From: an uncultured bacterium
GTDB lineage: Bacteria; Bacillota; Clostridia; Lachnospirales; Lachnospiraceae
Assembly (NCBI GenBank): GCA_947574055.1
Contig: CANPIC010000012.1
Span: 1-64,000 of the forward strand
Direction of reading: 5' to 3'
Length of the DNA: 64,000 bases
This document shows, piece by piece, positions 46,096-56,370 of the stretch. Position numbers and translations under genes: made by a program. Numbering within the stretch: position 1 is the first letter of the stretch; each line of letters begins with the position of its first letter. The notes under the pieces are model-generated. The model saw only the letters and a list, made by a program, of their open reading frames with translations. It was not told where the DNA came from and ran no database searches.

Positions 46096-46156
46096 TTACT
46101 GATTTGTTATACTGAGGTGATACACAGGTACATTTTGCAACAATGGGGAATGAAAT

Positions 46157-47242
46157 ATGTGGAAAAGATTGAAAGAATTCATTCTGAGGGATGTAGTGGA
46201 TGAAAATGAAATAAAGATGTATGCTGTTATCCTCAGAATGACTCTTTCAGTCATGTTACTCTACTATGGTATTACACTGGGAAATGCTGTGGTGATGGCC
46301 CGTCTGGCTGAAGGAGTGGGAGCTGCCAGTGGTATTGCTTTGTGTATCTGGTTGTTCTGGCTGACCTATCATAACAGGACACGGCTGGCAGTTTCGCTTT
46401 TTAATCTCTCGTTTATGTTCCTGATGCTGGCCCATGCCCACATGTTCGGCACACAAACCTCTGTGTTCCACTTTGTCTACATACAGATCGTACTGCTATA
46501 TGTGCTTGATTATCTGTCGCTGAAGTGGAAAGTAATCTGGGCGGTTATGGCGGTCTTTTTCCGCATGGTTGTGTATGAGTATGTCAGCAATACGGATACC
46601 ATGTACAGGATCACCGAGGGGGAATGTGTACTCTGGCAGGGGGTGCATCTTTTCACAGCCAGTACCTTGCTGGTATTCATAGTCACTGCTGCCACCCAGG
46701 ATTTCAGGGAAATGCAGGATAAACTTGTCACCTATAACAGAAAACTCAAAAACATCGCCAGCGTGGACCCGCTGACGGGGCTGAGAAACCGGCGCAGCGC
46801 TATGGAATATCTGCAGGAAGAGGTGGAACGGTATAGCGGCGGGGAATTTTCGGCGCTGACCATTGCCATCGGTGATATTGATTTTTTCAAACGGATTAAT
46901 GATACATATGGACATAATTATGGAGATCTGGTATTAAAGACACTGGCTGATCTGTTCAAACATTTCATGAAAGGAAAAGGCCGGGCAGCCCGGTGGGGTG
47001 GAGAGGAGTTTCTGTTTATCTTCCATAATATAAACGGGGATGATGCGGTGGAAATGCTGGCAGAACTCAGGCGGACCATCCGTCATACGGATTTCAGGCT
47101 GGGAGCAGATGTGGTCAGGCTGACCATGACTTTTGGCGTTTCGGAATATGATCTGCGTAAAGCGGCGGAAGAAACGATTGATGATGCGGATCAGAAGCTG
47201 TACCGGGGGAAGAAAAGCGGGAGAGATCGTATCATATATTAA
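46157..47242 (+). CDS. Membrane diguanylate cyclase (GGDEF)
   Basis: Makes c-di-GMP. 361 residues: about six membrane helices in 1-185 (LSVMLLYYGITLGNAVVMA, IALCIWLFWLTY, FVYIQIVLLYVLDYLS, LFTASTLLVFIVTAA), a short linker, then the GGDEF domain with DPLTGLRNRRS, IGDIDFFKRINDTYGHNYGD and active-site GGEEF (~279-283). The RxxD inhibitory site five residues before the motif is absent, so product inhibition at that site is not expected. Signal sensed by the membrane part is unknown. Confidence 0.94.
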   Translation: MWKRLKEFILRDVVDENEIKMYAVILRMTLSVMLLYYGITLGNAVVMARLAEGVGAASGIALCIWLFWLTYHNRTRLAVSLFNLSFMFLMLAHAHMFGTQTSVFHFVYIQIVLLYVLDYLSLKWKVIWAVMAVFFRMVVYEYVSNTDTMYRITEGECVLWQGVHLFTASTLLVFIVTAATQDFREMQDKLVTYNRKLKNIASVDPLTGLRNRRSAMEYLQEEVERYSGGEFSALTIAIGDIDFFKRINDTYGHNYGDLVLKTLADLFKHFMKGKGRAARWGGEEFLFIFHNINGDDAVEMLAELRRTIRHTDFRLGADVVRLTMTFGVSEYDLRKAAEETIDDADQKLYRGKKSGRDRIIY

Positions 47243-47255
47243 AAATGCAGGCAGT

Positions 47256-47293
47256 AAAAAAAGAACCTACATGACGGGATAGGTTCTTTTTTG
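47256..47293. terminator. Bidirectional terminator between the GGDEF gene and rpsT
   Basis: Stem AAAAAAGAACCTA / TAGGTTCTTTTTT with a 10-nt loop, between converging genes. Confidence 0.9.
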
Positions 47294-47321
47294 TTATATT
47301 TTTATCTTGAACGATCACTAC

Positions 47322-47585
47322 TTATGCCATTTTGTTATAAGCCAGGTTCAAACGGGAAATCTTCCTGGAAGCAGTATTTTTGTGATATACCCCTTTGCTT
47401 GTCGCTTTGTCAATTTTGGAAGCGGCCTGAAGCAGAGCAGCTTTTGCAGCCTCTTTGTCGTTCGCAGCGATTGCAGCATATACTCTCTTGACGGATGTCT
47501 TTACGCCGGATTTAATGGCTTTGTTACGCTCCATCCTGGTACGGTTCACAAGAATTCTCTTTTTAGCGGATTTGATGTTTGCCAA
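47322..47585 (-). CDS. rpsT: 30S ribosomal protein S20
   Basis: Primary 16S rRNA-binding protein. 87 residues, Lys/Arg/Ala-rich helices: ANIKSAKKRILVNRTRMERN, KSGVKTSVKRVYAAI, KGVYHKNTASRKISRLNLA. AGGGAGGTG ribosome site. It is divergent from gpr, as in many Firmicutes. Confidence 0.97.
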   Translation of the reverse strand: MANIKSAKKRILVNRTRMERNKAIKSGVKTSVKRVYAAIAANDKEAAKAALLQAASKIDKATSKGVYHKNTASRKISRLNLAYNKMA

Positions 47586-47675
47586 AGTCTACACCTCCCT
47601 TGTGTGGTATTGTAAGTTTCAGAAGATGTTTCATTAAAGCCGGACACGGACGTTCTAATGTAAACATGCGAATAT

Positions 47676-47704
47676 ATTATATGAAAATCAGCGGGTTATG
47701 TCAA
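47676..47704 (-). promoter_or_regulatory. Promoter of rpsT
   Basis: Minus strand: -35 TTGACA (47699-47704), 17 bp spacer, -10 TATAAT (47676-47681); fully consensus hexamers. Confidence 0.88.
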
Positions 47705-47879
47705 TACATATTTTTAAGGTTTCTGTAGAAAATAGGTAACAGTTCAGCCTGCCGATACTTGTTGAGAAGGGGCGGTGTAGCGGGCGGCATCCCTGGCAGG
47801 GCTTATGAACTGTTATGTCAGGCGATGAATAAAATAGAGAAAGTACAGCGCGAGCTGAGAAAGAAACAGGGAGTGTCAG

Positions 47880-48788
47880 ATGAGTTGTTTTCAGGTTAGA
47901 ACGGATTTGGCATTAGAAGCGAGAGAGAGCATCGGAAAAGCGGAAGAAGAACTCCGGGGGATCACTGTGGAGGAGTACGACAGAGAAGAGATTCAGGTGC
48001 ATATCACAAGAGTGGTAATCTCTTCCAAAAACGGTGCCAGGGCCATGAATAAACCTATGGGAAATTATATCACACTGGAAGCACCTGCCATGCAGGAAGC
48101 GGATGAGGACTATCACCGGGAGATTTCCCGGGAACTGGCAAACCAGATCAGAAGTATATTGCCGGGATCGGACAGTGAACAGTCGATATTGGTGGTGGGA
48201 CTGGGTAACAGGGATGTGACGGCAGATGCGCTTGGGCCCGGGGTGGTAGATAATCTTTTTGTCACCAGGCATATTGTCAAAGAGTATGGGAAAGCGGCCT
48301 ACAATAAAGAGCGCATGAATATGGTCAGTGGTATCGTGCCGGGGGTGATGGCGGCCACCGGGATGGAAGCGGCAGAGATCGTGAAAGGGGTGGTGGAACA
48401 GACCGGACCGGATCTGATCATTGTTGTCGACGCCCTGGCTGCCAGAAGTACCAAGCGTCTGAATCGCACGATCCAGGTGACGGATACGGGCATCCAGCCG
48501 GGATCCGGGGTGGGAAATCACAGAAATGCCCTCACAAAGGAGAATCTGGGTGTACCGGTTCTGGCAGTGGGGGTGCCTACAGTAGTCGATGCGGCCACGA
48601 TTGTGGGAGATGCGATCGAGAAGATAAAAAAGGAGGCTGCGCAGCCGGGGCAGTTTATCGGAACCGACAGCATACGCTCTATGCCGGAACTGAATAATAT
48701 GTATGTGACAGGAAAAAATATTGATGAGATTATCAAACGTCTGAGCTTTACCATTTCGGAAGCATTAAACATGGCTCTTGAGTTATAA
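47880..48788 (+). CDS. gpr: Germination protease GPR
   Basis: Spore endopeptidase that degrades small acid-soluble proteins at germination; made as a zymogen in the forespore. 302 residues: short propeptide ending at the conserved FQVRTDLALEA, then ILVVGLGNRDVTADALGPGV, GIVPGVMAATGMEAAEIVKG, PDLIIVVDALAARSTKRLN and IQPGSGVGNHR, all family hallmarks. GGGAG site. First gene of the conserved gpr-spoIIP-lepA-hemW block. Shows the host forms endospores. Confidence 0.96.
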   Translation: MSCFQVRTDLALEARESIGKAEEELRGITVEEYDREEIQVHITRVVISSKNGARAMNKPMGNYITLEAPAMQEADEDYHREISRELANQIRSILPGSDSEQSILVVGLGNRDVTADALGPGVVDNLFVTRHIVKEYGKAAYNKERMNMVSGIVPGVMAATGMEAAEIVKGVVEQTGPDLIIVVDALAARSTKRLNRTIQVTDTGIQPGSGVGNHRNALTKENLGVPVLAVGVPTVVDAATIVGDAIEKIKKEAAQPGQFIGTDSIRSMPELNNMYVTGKNIDEIIKRLSFTISEALNMALEL

Positions 48789-48816
48789 ATGAATTTCTTC
48801 CCGCATATACTTGTCT

Positions 48817-50112
48817 ATGCGGATAATCAGATTGGAAAACAGTATAAAAACAGGCAGAAGGAAAGGGAAATGGCTCTGGTGCCTGGCCGGCCTTGTGCTG
48901 GCCGGAGGAATGATGCACGGGCGGCGGGACATGGGAGAAGACGCTTTCCGGCTGCAGGATGAGATGATGGGAGAAGTACAGGAAAAGGCGTACCAGACGT
49001 GCCTTCCTGTATTTTCTTTTTTAGAGGAAGAGACACGCAGGGAGAAAGATGCCGTATCCCCGGCTGCGCTGTTTACCGGTTTTCTGCCCCTGTATGAATA
49101 TATGGAGTTTCACTATATCACACCGGTGCAGGCGGAGAGCGGCGGCACTGTGGAACAGATTATCGAGGGAAGAGCATCCCATGAAAAGGATGAGGAAGCG
49201 CTGGAGTCGGATGAAGAACTGATGGAGGCCATGCGAGAGGAGAATGAAAAGGCAGAACAGGGGAAGGAAGAGGCTTCCGCCGATGAGAGCGGTGTCTTTC
49301 AGGAGGCGCAAAAGTCTGTTACCATTGACAGAAAGGCACTGGAAGATTTTGACCGGCTGGCTGCGGATTTTTATGCGGTGGACAGTACCACATATATTGG
49401 CAGGGACCAGCTCGACATTAACAAACTCACGGCCTGGGATATGACACTACAGCAAAAAGATCCTTCCAAACCACAGATCCTGATTTATCATACACATTCC
49501 CAGGAAGGATTTGTGGATTCCGTACCGGGAGATGACATGACGACGATTATGGGAGCCGGGGAAAAGCTGGCTCAGGTACTGCGGGAGAAGTATGGGTATC
49601 ATGTGATTCACCATCTGGGAAAATATGATGTGGAAAGCAGGGATTATGCCTATTCCAATTCGGCGCCGGCGCTGGAGCAGCTTTTGGCCGAAAATCCGGA
49701 TATTGAAGTGATCATTGATCTGCACAGGGACGAGGTGGCCGCGGACAGGAAGCTGGTGATGGATCTGAACGGAAGGCCTACGGCAAGATTTATGTTTTTT
49801 AATGGTCTGTCCCGTACCAATAAGACGGGAGAGATTGACTATTTGCAAAATCCCAATCTGAATGAGAACCTGGCTTTTTCTTTTCAGATGCAGATGGCAA
49901 GCAATGAGTATTATCCCGGAATCACAAGAAAAATTTATCTGAAAGGGTATCGTTACAATATGCATTATCGAGGCAAGTCGCTGCTGATTGAACTGGGTGC
50001 CCAGACCAACACCGTCGAAGAGATTATGAATGCGATTGATCCGCTGGCCCATATCCTGTCTGTCGTACTGAGCGGTGAAGAAAGCGGAGAGCAGGAGGAA
50101 GCGGCAGAGTGA
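48817..50112 (+). CDS. spoIIP: Stage II sporulation protein P
   Basis: Peptidoglycan amidase/endopeptidase acting with SpoIID and SpoIIM in engulfment. One N-terminal membrane anchor (WLWCLAGLVLAGGMM, ~17-33), an acidic low-complexity linker (~110-165, many Glu), then the amidase domain with ILIYHTHSQEGF, MTTIMGAGEKLAQVL, IEVIIDLHRDEVA and SLLIELGAQTNTVEE, which carry the zinc-binding His/Glu. ATG 48817 is two codons inside a TTG alternative; neither has a strong ribosome site. Confidence 0.94.
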   Translation: MRIIRLENSIKTGRRKGKWLWCLAGLVLAGGMMHGRRDMGEDAFRLQDEMMGEVQEKAYQTCLPVFSFLEEETRREKDAVSPAALFTGFLPLYEYMEFHYITPVQAESGGTVEQIIEGRASHEKDEEALESDEELMEAMREENEKAEQGKEEASADESGVFQEAQKSVTIDRKALEDFDRLAADFYAVDSTTYIGRDQLDINKLTAWDMTLQQKDPSKPQILIYHTHSQEGFVDSVPGDDMTTIMGAGEKLAQVLREKYGYHVIHHLGKYDVESRDYAYSNSAPALEQLLAENPDIEVIIDLHRDEVAADRKLVMDLNGRPTARFMFFNGLSRTNKTGEIDYLQNPNLNENLAFSFQMQMASNEYYPGITRKIYLKGYRYNMHYRGKSLLIELGAQTNTVEEIMNAIDPLAHILSVVLSGEESGEQEEAAE

Positions 50113-50180
50113 CAGGTCAGCACGTTGTCTGGCCTGTCATCGCCCTATTGCCGTGCTGCTCTCATTCTTCAAAGGCAAGG

Positions 50181-50209
50181 TTGCATTAGCGCCGATTAAC
50201 TGGTATAAT
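50181..50209 (+). promoter_or_regulatory. Promoter of lepA
   Basis: -35 TTGCAT (50181-50186), 17 bp spacer, -10 TATAAT (50204-50209): a housekeeping-type promoter separating lepA-hemW from the sporulation genes. Confidence 0.75.
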
Positions 50210-50264
50210 TTTCCGGACAAAGTAGGGATACCGGGCGGCGGCACCGGGTCGGAAAAAGGATGGA

Positions 50265-52094
50265 ATGGAAATGACAGAGATGACATATATGGACCGGAGC
50301 AGAATCCGCAATTTCTGCATCATTGCGCATATTGACCATGGAAAATCCACATTGGCAGACCGGATCATTGAAAAGACCGGGCTGTTGACGGAGCGGGAGA
50401 TGCAGGCGCAGGTACTTGACAATATGGAACTGGAACGTGAGCGGGGAATTACCATCAAATCACAGGCGGTGCGTATTGTATACAGGGCGCGGGACGACAA
50501 AGAATATATTCTGAATCTGATTGACACGCCGGGACATGTGGATTTTAATTATGAGGTCAGCCGGAGTCTGGCCGCCTGTGACGGGGCAGTGCTGGTGGTG
50601 GATGCGGCGCAGGGGATTGAGGCGCAGACGCTGGCCAATGTTTATCTGGCGCTGGATCATGACCTGGATGTGTTCCCGGTTATCAATAAGATTGACCTGC
50701 CCAGTGCTCGGCCCGAATGGGTCAAAGAGGAGATCGAAGATGTGATCGGGCTGGAAGCGCAGGATGCGCCGCTGATTTCGGCCAAAAACGGGATTGGGAT
50801 TGAGGAAGTGCTGGAGCAGATCGTGACGAAGATTCCCGCGCCTCAGGGAGATCCGCAGGCGCCCTTGTCGGCGCTGATCTTTGATTCCCTGTATGACTCT
50901 TATAAAGGTGTGATCATTTTCTGCCGGATTATGGACGGCACAGTCAGACGGGGCAGCAATATTTTGATGATGGCTACCCAGGCGCGGGCAGAAGTGGTGG
51001 AAGTGGGGTATTTTGGCGCGGGGCAGTTTATTCCCTGTGAGGAATTGAGTGCAGGGATGGTTGGCTATATCACCGCTTCGATCAAAAATGTAAAAGATAC
51101 CATGGTGGGTGATACCGTGACGGATGCGGACGGGCCGTGTGCGCAGCCTCTGCCGGGCTATAAAGAAGTGACTCCCATGGTATACTGCGGCATGTATCCG
51201 GCGGATGGTGCCAAGTATCCGGATCTGCGGGATGCACTGGAGAAGCTGCAGCTAAACGATGCGTCGCTGCGGTATGAGGCGGAGACTTCCATCGCGCTGG
51301 GGTTTGGTTTTCGCTGCGGTTTTCTGGGACTGCTTCACCTGGAAATCATACAGGAGCGTCTGGAGCGGGAATATAATCTGGATCTGGTAACAACGGCGCC
51401 CAGCGTAATTTATAAAGTATATAAGACAAACGGCGAAGTGCTGGAACTGACCAATCCGTCCAATCTGCCGGAGCCGACAGAGATTGATTACATGGAAGAA
51501 CCCATTGTCAGTGCAGAGATCATGGTGACCAAGGATTTTGTGGGATCAATTATGGAGCTCTGCCAGGAACGGCGGGGACGCTATATCAGCATGGAATATA
51601 TGGAGGAGACCAGAGCGCTTCTGAAATATGAACTGCCGCTGAACGAGATCATCTATGACTTCTTTGATGCACTGAAATCACGCTCCAGAGGGTATGCGTC
51701 TTTTGATTATGAACTCAAAGGGTATGAACGGTCGGAGATGGTGAAACTGGACATTCTGATCAATAAAGAAGAAGTGGATGCGCTTTCCTTTATCGTCCAC
51801 AGTGCCAGTGCCTATGAACGGGGCAGGAAAATGTGTGAAAAGCTGAAAGAGGAGATTCCCAGACATCTCTTTGAGATTCCCATTCAGGCGGCGGTAGGGG
51901 GAAAGATCATTGCCAGAGAGACAGTGAAGGCTATGCGCAAAGATGTGCTGGCCAAGTGCTATGGCGGTGATATCACCCGTAAGAAAAAACTGCTGGAAAA
52001 GCAGAAGGAAGGAAAGAAGCGCATGCGTCAGATTGGCAGTGTGGAGATACCGCAGAAGGCTTTTATGAGTGTGCTGAAACTGGATGACAAATGA
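50265..52094 (+). CDS. lepA: Elongation factor 4 (LepA)
   Basis: Translational GTPase that binds the ribosome. About 600 residues: G1 [10 protein letters not shown]2 region with [11 protein letters not shown]3 DTPGHVDF, G4 NKIDLP, then domains II, III ([20 protein letters not shown]), V and the LepA-specific C-terminal domain with [20 protein letters not shown]. Several in-frame ATGs (50265, 50271, 50280, 50289) lie close together; AAGGA at 50256 fits 50265 or 50271. The stop overlaps an ATG in the hemW frame. Confidence 0.96.
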   Translation: MEMTEMTYMDRSRIRNFCIIAHIDHGKSTLADRIIEKTGLLTEREMQAQVLDNMELERERGITIKSQAVRIVYRARDDKEYILNLIDTPGHVDFNYEVSRSLAACDGAVLVVDAAQGIEAQTLANVYLALDHDLDVFPVINKIDLPSARPEWVKEEIEDVIGLEAQDAPLISAKNGIGIEEVLEQIVTKIPAPQGDPQAPLSALIFDSLYDSYKGVIIFCRIMDGTVRRGSNILMMATQARAEVVEVGYFGAGQFIPCEELSAGMVGYITASIKNVKDTMVGDTVTDADGPCAQPLPGYKEVTPMVYCGMYPADGAKYPDLRDALEKLQLNDASLRYEAETSIALGFGFRCGFLGLLHLEIIQERLEREYNLDLVTTAPSVIYKVYKTNGEVLELTNPSNLPEPTEIDYMEEPIVSAEIMVTKDFVGSIMELCQERRGRYISMEYMEETRALLKYELPLNEIIYDFFDALKSRSRGYASFDYELKGYERSEMVKLDILINKEEVDALSFIVHSASAYERGRKMCEKLKEEIPRHLFEIPIQAAVGGKIIARETVKAMRKDVLAKCYGGDITRKKKLLEKQKEGKKRMRQIGSVEIPQKAFMSVLKLDDK

Positions 52095-52168
52095 TTTGTT
52101 CTAATACAGATGCGCAGCCGGCGCCTGTAGATTTTGCATCATGGGCAAAAGAGGAAGGAAGACAAGCC

Positions 52169-53362
52169 ATGGAAAAAAAGCTGGGTATTTATATGCATAT
52201 TCCGTTCTGTGCGCGGAAGTGTCTGTACTGTGATTTTCTGTCCATGCCTGCGCCGCGTCCGCTGCAGGCGGCCTATGTGCGGGCACTGCGCAACGAGATG
52301 GAGAGCCAGGCGTCATTTTATAGAGGATACAGGGCAGAGACGGTGTTTCTCGGGGGAGGGACACCGTCTCTTCTTTCTGCTGCAGAGATCAGGGCTCTTT
52401 TTTCCTGTCTGCATGACTGTTACCGGATTGCCGGGGATGCGGAGATTACCATGGAAATGAATCCGGGGACCGTGACCGGGGAGATGCTGGCCGCCTGCCA
52501 GAGTGCCGGTGTGAACCGGATCAGCCTGGGGCTGCAGTCCGCGCAGGATGAGGAACTGCGCAGACTGGGCAGGATACACACCTGGGAGATGTTTTTGCAA
52601 AGCTATCGTCTGTGCAGGGCATATGGCTTTGACAATATCAATATCGACCTGATGAGCGCACTGCCGGGGCAGACGCTTGCCTCCTGGCGGGACACACTGG
52701 AAAAGACGACAGCTCTCACACCGGAACATATTTCGGCTTATAGCCTTATCCTTGAAGAGGGGACTCCTTTTTACGAAACCTATGGCGGGGAGAGCACGCC
52801 GGCCGGCTCTTATGAAAGGGAAAATACGGAACGGGCAGGGGATGCTTTGCCGGATGAAGATACGGAGCGGGATATGGATGACCTGACCAAACGGTTTCTG
52901 GCAGAGAGGGGATATGCACGGTATGAGATTTCCAATTATGCCAGAAAGGGAAAAAAATGCCGCCATAACTGCATCTACTGGACAAGGGGCGAGTATGTGG
53001 GCTTTGGTCTGGGAGCGGCTTCTCTGGTGGCAGAGAAGCGGTGGTCCAACAAAAGAGAGATGCAGGCATATCTGCACAGGTGGGAAAACCCGGATGGCGG
53101 ACAGGGCAGGGAGGAGAGCGGACAGCGGTTATCACGGAAAGAGCAAATGGAGGAAACCATGTATCTGGGCCTGCGGATGACGCAGGGCGTATCACTTGTG
53201 GATTTCAGGCGTACCTTCGGCTGTGAGATGGAAGAGATATATGGGGAAGTACTGAAGCGGTATACTGCCATGGGGCTGCTGCGGTGCGCAGATGGCAGGG
53301 TCAGCCTGACGGACAGAGGGATTGAGGTGAGCAATTATGTGCTGGCGGATTTTCTTTTGTAA
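52169..53362 (+). CDS. hemW: HemW-type radical SAM protein
   Basis: Radical SAM heme-chaperone family, often mis-annotated as coproporphyrinogen oxidase HemN. LGIYMHIPFCARKCLYCDF holds the CxxxCxxC 4Fe-4S motif (~13-20), then FLGGGTPSLL, EITMEMNPGTVT, NRISLGLQSAQDEELRRLGR and the C-terminal HemN_C domain. ATG 52169 with GGAAGGA site gives the normal N-terminus; the ATG at 52091 overlapping lepA adds 26 unrelated residues. The helical insert at ~215-255 is long and acidic. Confidence 0.93.
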   Translation: MEKKLGIYMHIPFCARKCLYCDFLSMPAPRPLQAAYVRALRNEMESQASFYRGYRAETVFLGGGTPSLLSAAEIRALFSCLHDCYRIAGDAEITMEMNPGTVTGEMLAACQSAGVNRISLGLQSAQDEELRRLGRIHTWEMFLQSYRLCRAYGFDNINIDLMSALPGQTLASWRDTLEKTTALTPEHISAYSLILEEGTPFYETYGGESTPAGSYERENTERAGDALPDEDTERDMDDLTKRFLAERGYARYEISNYARKGKKCRHNCIYWTRGEYVGFGLGAASLVAEKRWSNKREMQAYLHRWENPDGGQGREESGQRLSRKEQMEETMYLGLRMTQGVSLVDFRRTFGCEMEEIYGEVLKRYTAMGLLRCADGRVSLTDRGIEVSNYVLADFLL

Positions 53363-53513
53363 TATGCTTTGGCATCCGGCCACCGGGCCGGCAGTGCGGC
53401 GCGATCCTGGGGCTGTGATGATATCAAATATGTAGGCCCCTGAGGCGGGTGGAAAGGCACTTTAAACGCGAGTTGCTCATAGAATGTTAGTAAATTGATT
53501 TTGGGGGCTCCTT

Positions 53514-54203
53514 TTGAAAACCTTTCAGCAACCTTTATCCGCGGAGGAAGAAGCCTGCTGCATCGCCGATATGCAGGAGGAAGGCAGTGAGAGAGCCAGG
53601 GAGGCCAGAGCGCTGCTGATAGAACGAAACCTGCGTCTGGTGGCCCATATTGCCAAAAAATATCAAAATCTGGATGAAGATATGGAAGACCTGATCTCCA
53701 TAGGGACCATAGGGCTGATCAAGGCAGTCAATACCTTTGATGCGGCAAAAAAGATACGGCTTTCCAGCTATGCCAGCAAATGTATTGAAAACGAACTGCT
53801 GATGATGATCCGGGGGAGGAAGAAGAAATCAAAAGAGGTTTCCCTGTATGAACCCATCGGGACGGACAAAGAAGGCAATGAGATCAGTCTGCTGGATATT
53901 ATCGAAAACGAACAGACTGATATTCTGGAAAGTATGGAACTGAAACGAAATACCAAAAAACTGGGTGAACTTTTGTATACAAAACTGGACGACAGAGAAC
54001 GGGAGATTATTTGTATGCGATATGGAATTCTCATGTCCGGGAAGACGGGAGCCGGAGAGAGGCTTCCTGTCCTGATCGGCTGTGGTGATGAAGCGACACA
54101 GCGCGAGATCGGGACCCTGTTGGGAATATCGAGGAGTTATGTGTCAAGAATCGAAAAGCGGGCATTGCAAAAGCTGCGGGCGGGGATGGAAAGCACGGCG
54201 TAG
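53514..54203 (+). CDS. sigK: Sporulation sigma factor SigK without pro-sequence
   Basis: Late mother-cell sigma factor. 229 residues: the N-terminus KTFQQPLSAEEEA aligns with the mature part of SigK. Region 2 is RNLRLVAHIAKKYQNLDEDMEDLISIGTIGL and SSYASKCIENELL, then VSLYEPIGTDKEGNEISLLD, which distinguishes SigK from SigE. Region 4 ends TQREIGTLLGISRSYVSRIEKRAL. An in-frame TGA lies 18 nt upstream, so the ~20-residue inhibitory pro-sequence of Bacillus SigK is absent, and no skin element interrupts the gene. A ~15-residue insertion (SGKTGAGERLPVLIGCG) lies in region 4. Start is TTG. Confidence 0.92.
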   Translation: MKTFQQPLSAEEEACCIADMQEEGSERAREARALLIERNLRLVAHIAKKYQNLDEDMEDLISIGTIGLIKAVNTFDAAKKIRLSSYASKCIENELLMMIRGRKKKSKEVSLYEPIGTDKEGNEISLLDIIENEQTDILESMELKRNTKKLGELLYTKLDDREREIICMRYGILMSGKTGAGERLPVLIGCGDEATQREIGTLLGISRSYVSRIEKRALQKLRAGMESTA

Positions 54204-54232
54204 GCAGGAAACGTCAAATACGAGGATATGAT

Positions 54233-54290
54233 ATAGGGATAGAGCCGGTGGGACCGCTTGGGGACATATCTGCTTTATCCCTATTCTTTG
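54233..54290 (+). terminator. Likely terminator of sigK
   Basis: Arms ATAGGGATA / TATCCCTAT (54233-54241 with 54276-54284), then TCTTTG. The loop is long. Confidence 0.5.
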
Positions 54291-54472
54291 TACCTTGTTT
54301 ATGACGAAACTATAAGCGGAGGAAACGGTGCCTGTACAGGGAATTGCCTGCAGTGCCGGATGCTGCTCAGATACGATAGCAGAAAAGCAGAGTAAAAGTG
54401 TTATTTTGACGATGCTGCAAAAGGCTGCCAGATATTTCAACTGGTTTTTTTGTGTGATTTTACGCTTGAGGG

Positions 54473-54501
54473 TTGTGTTTTACTGTTTTTTTTTGTATAA
54501 T
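54473..54501 (+). promoter_or_regulatory. Promoter of the second chemoreceptor gene
   Basis: -35 TTGTGT (54473-54478), 17 bp spacer, -10 TATAAT (54496-54501), 100 nt before the start. No gene is supported in 54204-54600. Confidence 0.65.
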
Positions 54502-54600
54502 CTGAATATTACTCTAGAAAGCATTTTCCTGTCTGCGGCAAATCGGAACCACAGGCTGTTTTTTGGACGGGAAAAGACCGAGAATGCACCGGAGGGCATT

Positions 54601-56286
54601 ATGAAAATGAAAAAAGCAATAAGCAAATCACTGTTGACATTTATTCTGAACGGGGTTTCCATACTGACCCTGTTATTTATGGTATATTCGCTGATCGCTT
54701 TCGGCGGAGCCAGAACGCGGCTAAATAAGGCCAGTGAAGAACGGTTTGAACTGACTTACAATGCCAATCGTTTTATGAATGGTTCGGCATATCTGACCAA
54801 TGAAGTGCGGGCGTTTGCGGCGACGGGGCTGCAGGAGCATTATGACAATTACTGGAATGAAGTCAACACCCTGAAAAATCGTGATCAGGGCGTAGCGGCC
54901 ATGCAGGAGATCGGTATCACATCACAGGAGCAGGAAATGATTGATGAGATGGCGGCGATTTCCAATAATCTGGTTCCTCTTGAAGAGGAAGCGATGGAGC
55001 AGGTGAAGGCAGGGGATCAGGAGGCAGCGGTGTCCTATGTGTACGGACCGGAATATGCCGCAGCCATCAGTCAGATATCCGCACTGAAGGAGCAGTTCCT
55101 GGACACACTGGATGCGCGCACGGCTGAGCAGGTAAAGGAATTACAGCAGCAGGCAATCGAGATCGAGACGATGATGTTTATCGCCCTGGTTGTGGTAGGT
55201 ATCGTACTGATTCTGAATATGGTCATTGTCAGATGGCAGATACTGCGTCCGGTGATCAAAGTCAGAGATCAGATGAGAGAGATTGCAAGAGGAAACCTTT
55301 CAGCGCAATTTACGATGCAGTCCGATACTTCTGAGATTGGTATGCTGGTGGAGTCCATCCATGAGACAAAGCATGAACTGAAGCGATATATCGAAGATAT
55401 CAACACGCAGCTGTCACAGATGGCGGAAGGTAATATGAATCTGGCTATCGGCAATGATTACATAGGAGAGTTTCGTCCCATTCAGAATGCGATGCATCAG
55501 ATACTGAACAGTCTGAATGATGCCCTTTTGGGAATCAATCGTACTGCGGCCCAGGTATCCGGTGAATCCGAACGTATGGCGGGCAATGCGGAGATGCTTT
55601 CGCATGGTACTGTGGAACAGGCATCGGCTGTGGAACAGCTTTCTTCGAGTATTCAGGAAATTTCACAGCAGGTTAACAAAACTTCGCAAGAGGCAGATAA
55701 GGCCCATGAATCTTCCAATGGTGCCATGGGGGCGCTGATGATCTGCCATGAAAAAATGGAAGCGCTGACGGCGGCCATAGAGGATATTTCCAAATCATCC
55801 CGTCAGATTGGCGGCATTATTAAGACAATAGAAGATATTTCGTTTCAGACCAATCTGCTGGCTCTTAACGCGGCCGTGGAGGCGGCCCGTGCCGGGGAGG
55901 CCGGAAAGGGCTTTGCTGTCGTGGCAGACGAAGTGCAGAGTCTTGCAAACAAGAGTTCCGAGTCGGCGCAGGATATTACAGAGCTGATAGAAAATTCGAT
56001 CAGACAGGTACAGTATGGCACGTCCCTTTCCGCAGATACGACAGAGGCTCTCAAGGCAGTGGTAGCCGGCGGGCAGCAGTCTACCGAAATCATAGAGCGG
56101 ATTGCGGAATCAGCCACGCAGCAGGCGCAGTCTCTGAAGCAACTGACACAGGGGATGGAGCAGATCAACGAAGTGGTACAGACCAATGCCGCTACTTCAC
56201 AGGAACTGGCTTCTTCAGCAAGGGAACTGGAAAATGAAGCCGGAGAACTGAAAGATGCTGTGCAGAGATTTCGGCTGCGGAGATAA
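54601..56286 (+). CDS. Methyl-accepting chemotaxis protein with four-helix-bundle sensor
   Basis: Chemoreceptor of 561 residues. Membrane helix ~12-36 ([19 protein letters not shown]), an all-helical sensor (~38-190, 4HB_MCP type; [20 protein letters not shown]), second helix ~192-213, HAMP ~213-265, then the signalling domain with tip [36 protein letters not shown]. It ends RFRLRR, without a CheR-tethering pentapeptide. GGAGGG site. It differs from the dCache receptor at 22418, so it senses other signals. Confidence 0.95.
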   Translation: MKMKKAISKSLLTFILNGVSILTLLFMVYSLIAFGGARTRLNKASEERFELTYNANRFMNGSAYLTNEVRAFAATGLQEHYDNYWNEVNTLKNRDQGVAAMQEIGITSQEQEMIDEMAAISNNLVPLEEEAMEQVKAGDQEAAVSYVYGPEYAAAISQISALKEQFLDTLDARTAEQVKELQQQAIEIETMMFIALVVVGIVLILNMVIVRWQILRPVIKVRDQMREIARGNLSAQFTMQSDTSEIGMLVESIHETKHELKRYIEDINTQLSQMAEGNMNLAIGNDYIGEFRPIQNAMHQILNSLNDALLGINRTAAQVSGESERMAGNAEMLSHGTVEQASAVEQLSSSIQEISQQVNKTSQEADKAHESSNGAMGALMICHEKMEALTAAIEDISKSSRQIGGIIKTIEDISFQTNLLALNAAVEAARAGEAGKGFAVVADEVQSLANKSSESAQDITELIENSIRQVQYGTSLSADTTEALKAVVAGGQQSTEIIERIAESATQQAQSLKQLTQGMEQINEVVQTNAATSQELASSARELENEAGELKDAVQRFRLRR

Positions 56287-56303
56287 AACCGGATTCAAAT
56301 AAG

Positions 56304-56341
56304 AGAAGGTGTTCCCGGGCTAGAGGGGAGCACCTTTTGTC
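56304..56341 (+). terminator. Terminator after the second chemoreceptor
   Basis: Stem AAGGTG-TCCC / GGGG-GCACCTT followed by TTG; imperfect but GC-rich. Confidence 0.65.
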
Positions 56342-56370
56342 TGTGGATACCAAAGAAGAGGAGTTGGATT

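Noticed and set aside
52169-53362. True coproporphyrinogen III dehydrogenase HemN
   Set aside because: The N-terminus LGIYMHIPFCARKCLYCDF and the position after lepA are those of HemW; no other heme genes are nearby.
53514-54203. sigE instead of sigK
   Set aside because: The VSLYEPIGTDKEGNEISLLD stretch and the FQQPLSAEEE N-terminus follow SigK, not the [20 protein letters not shown] pattern of SigE.
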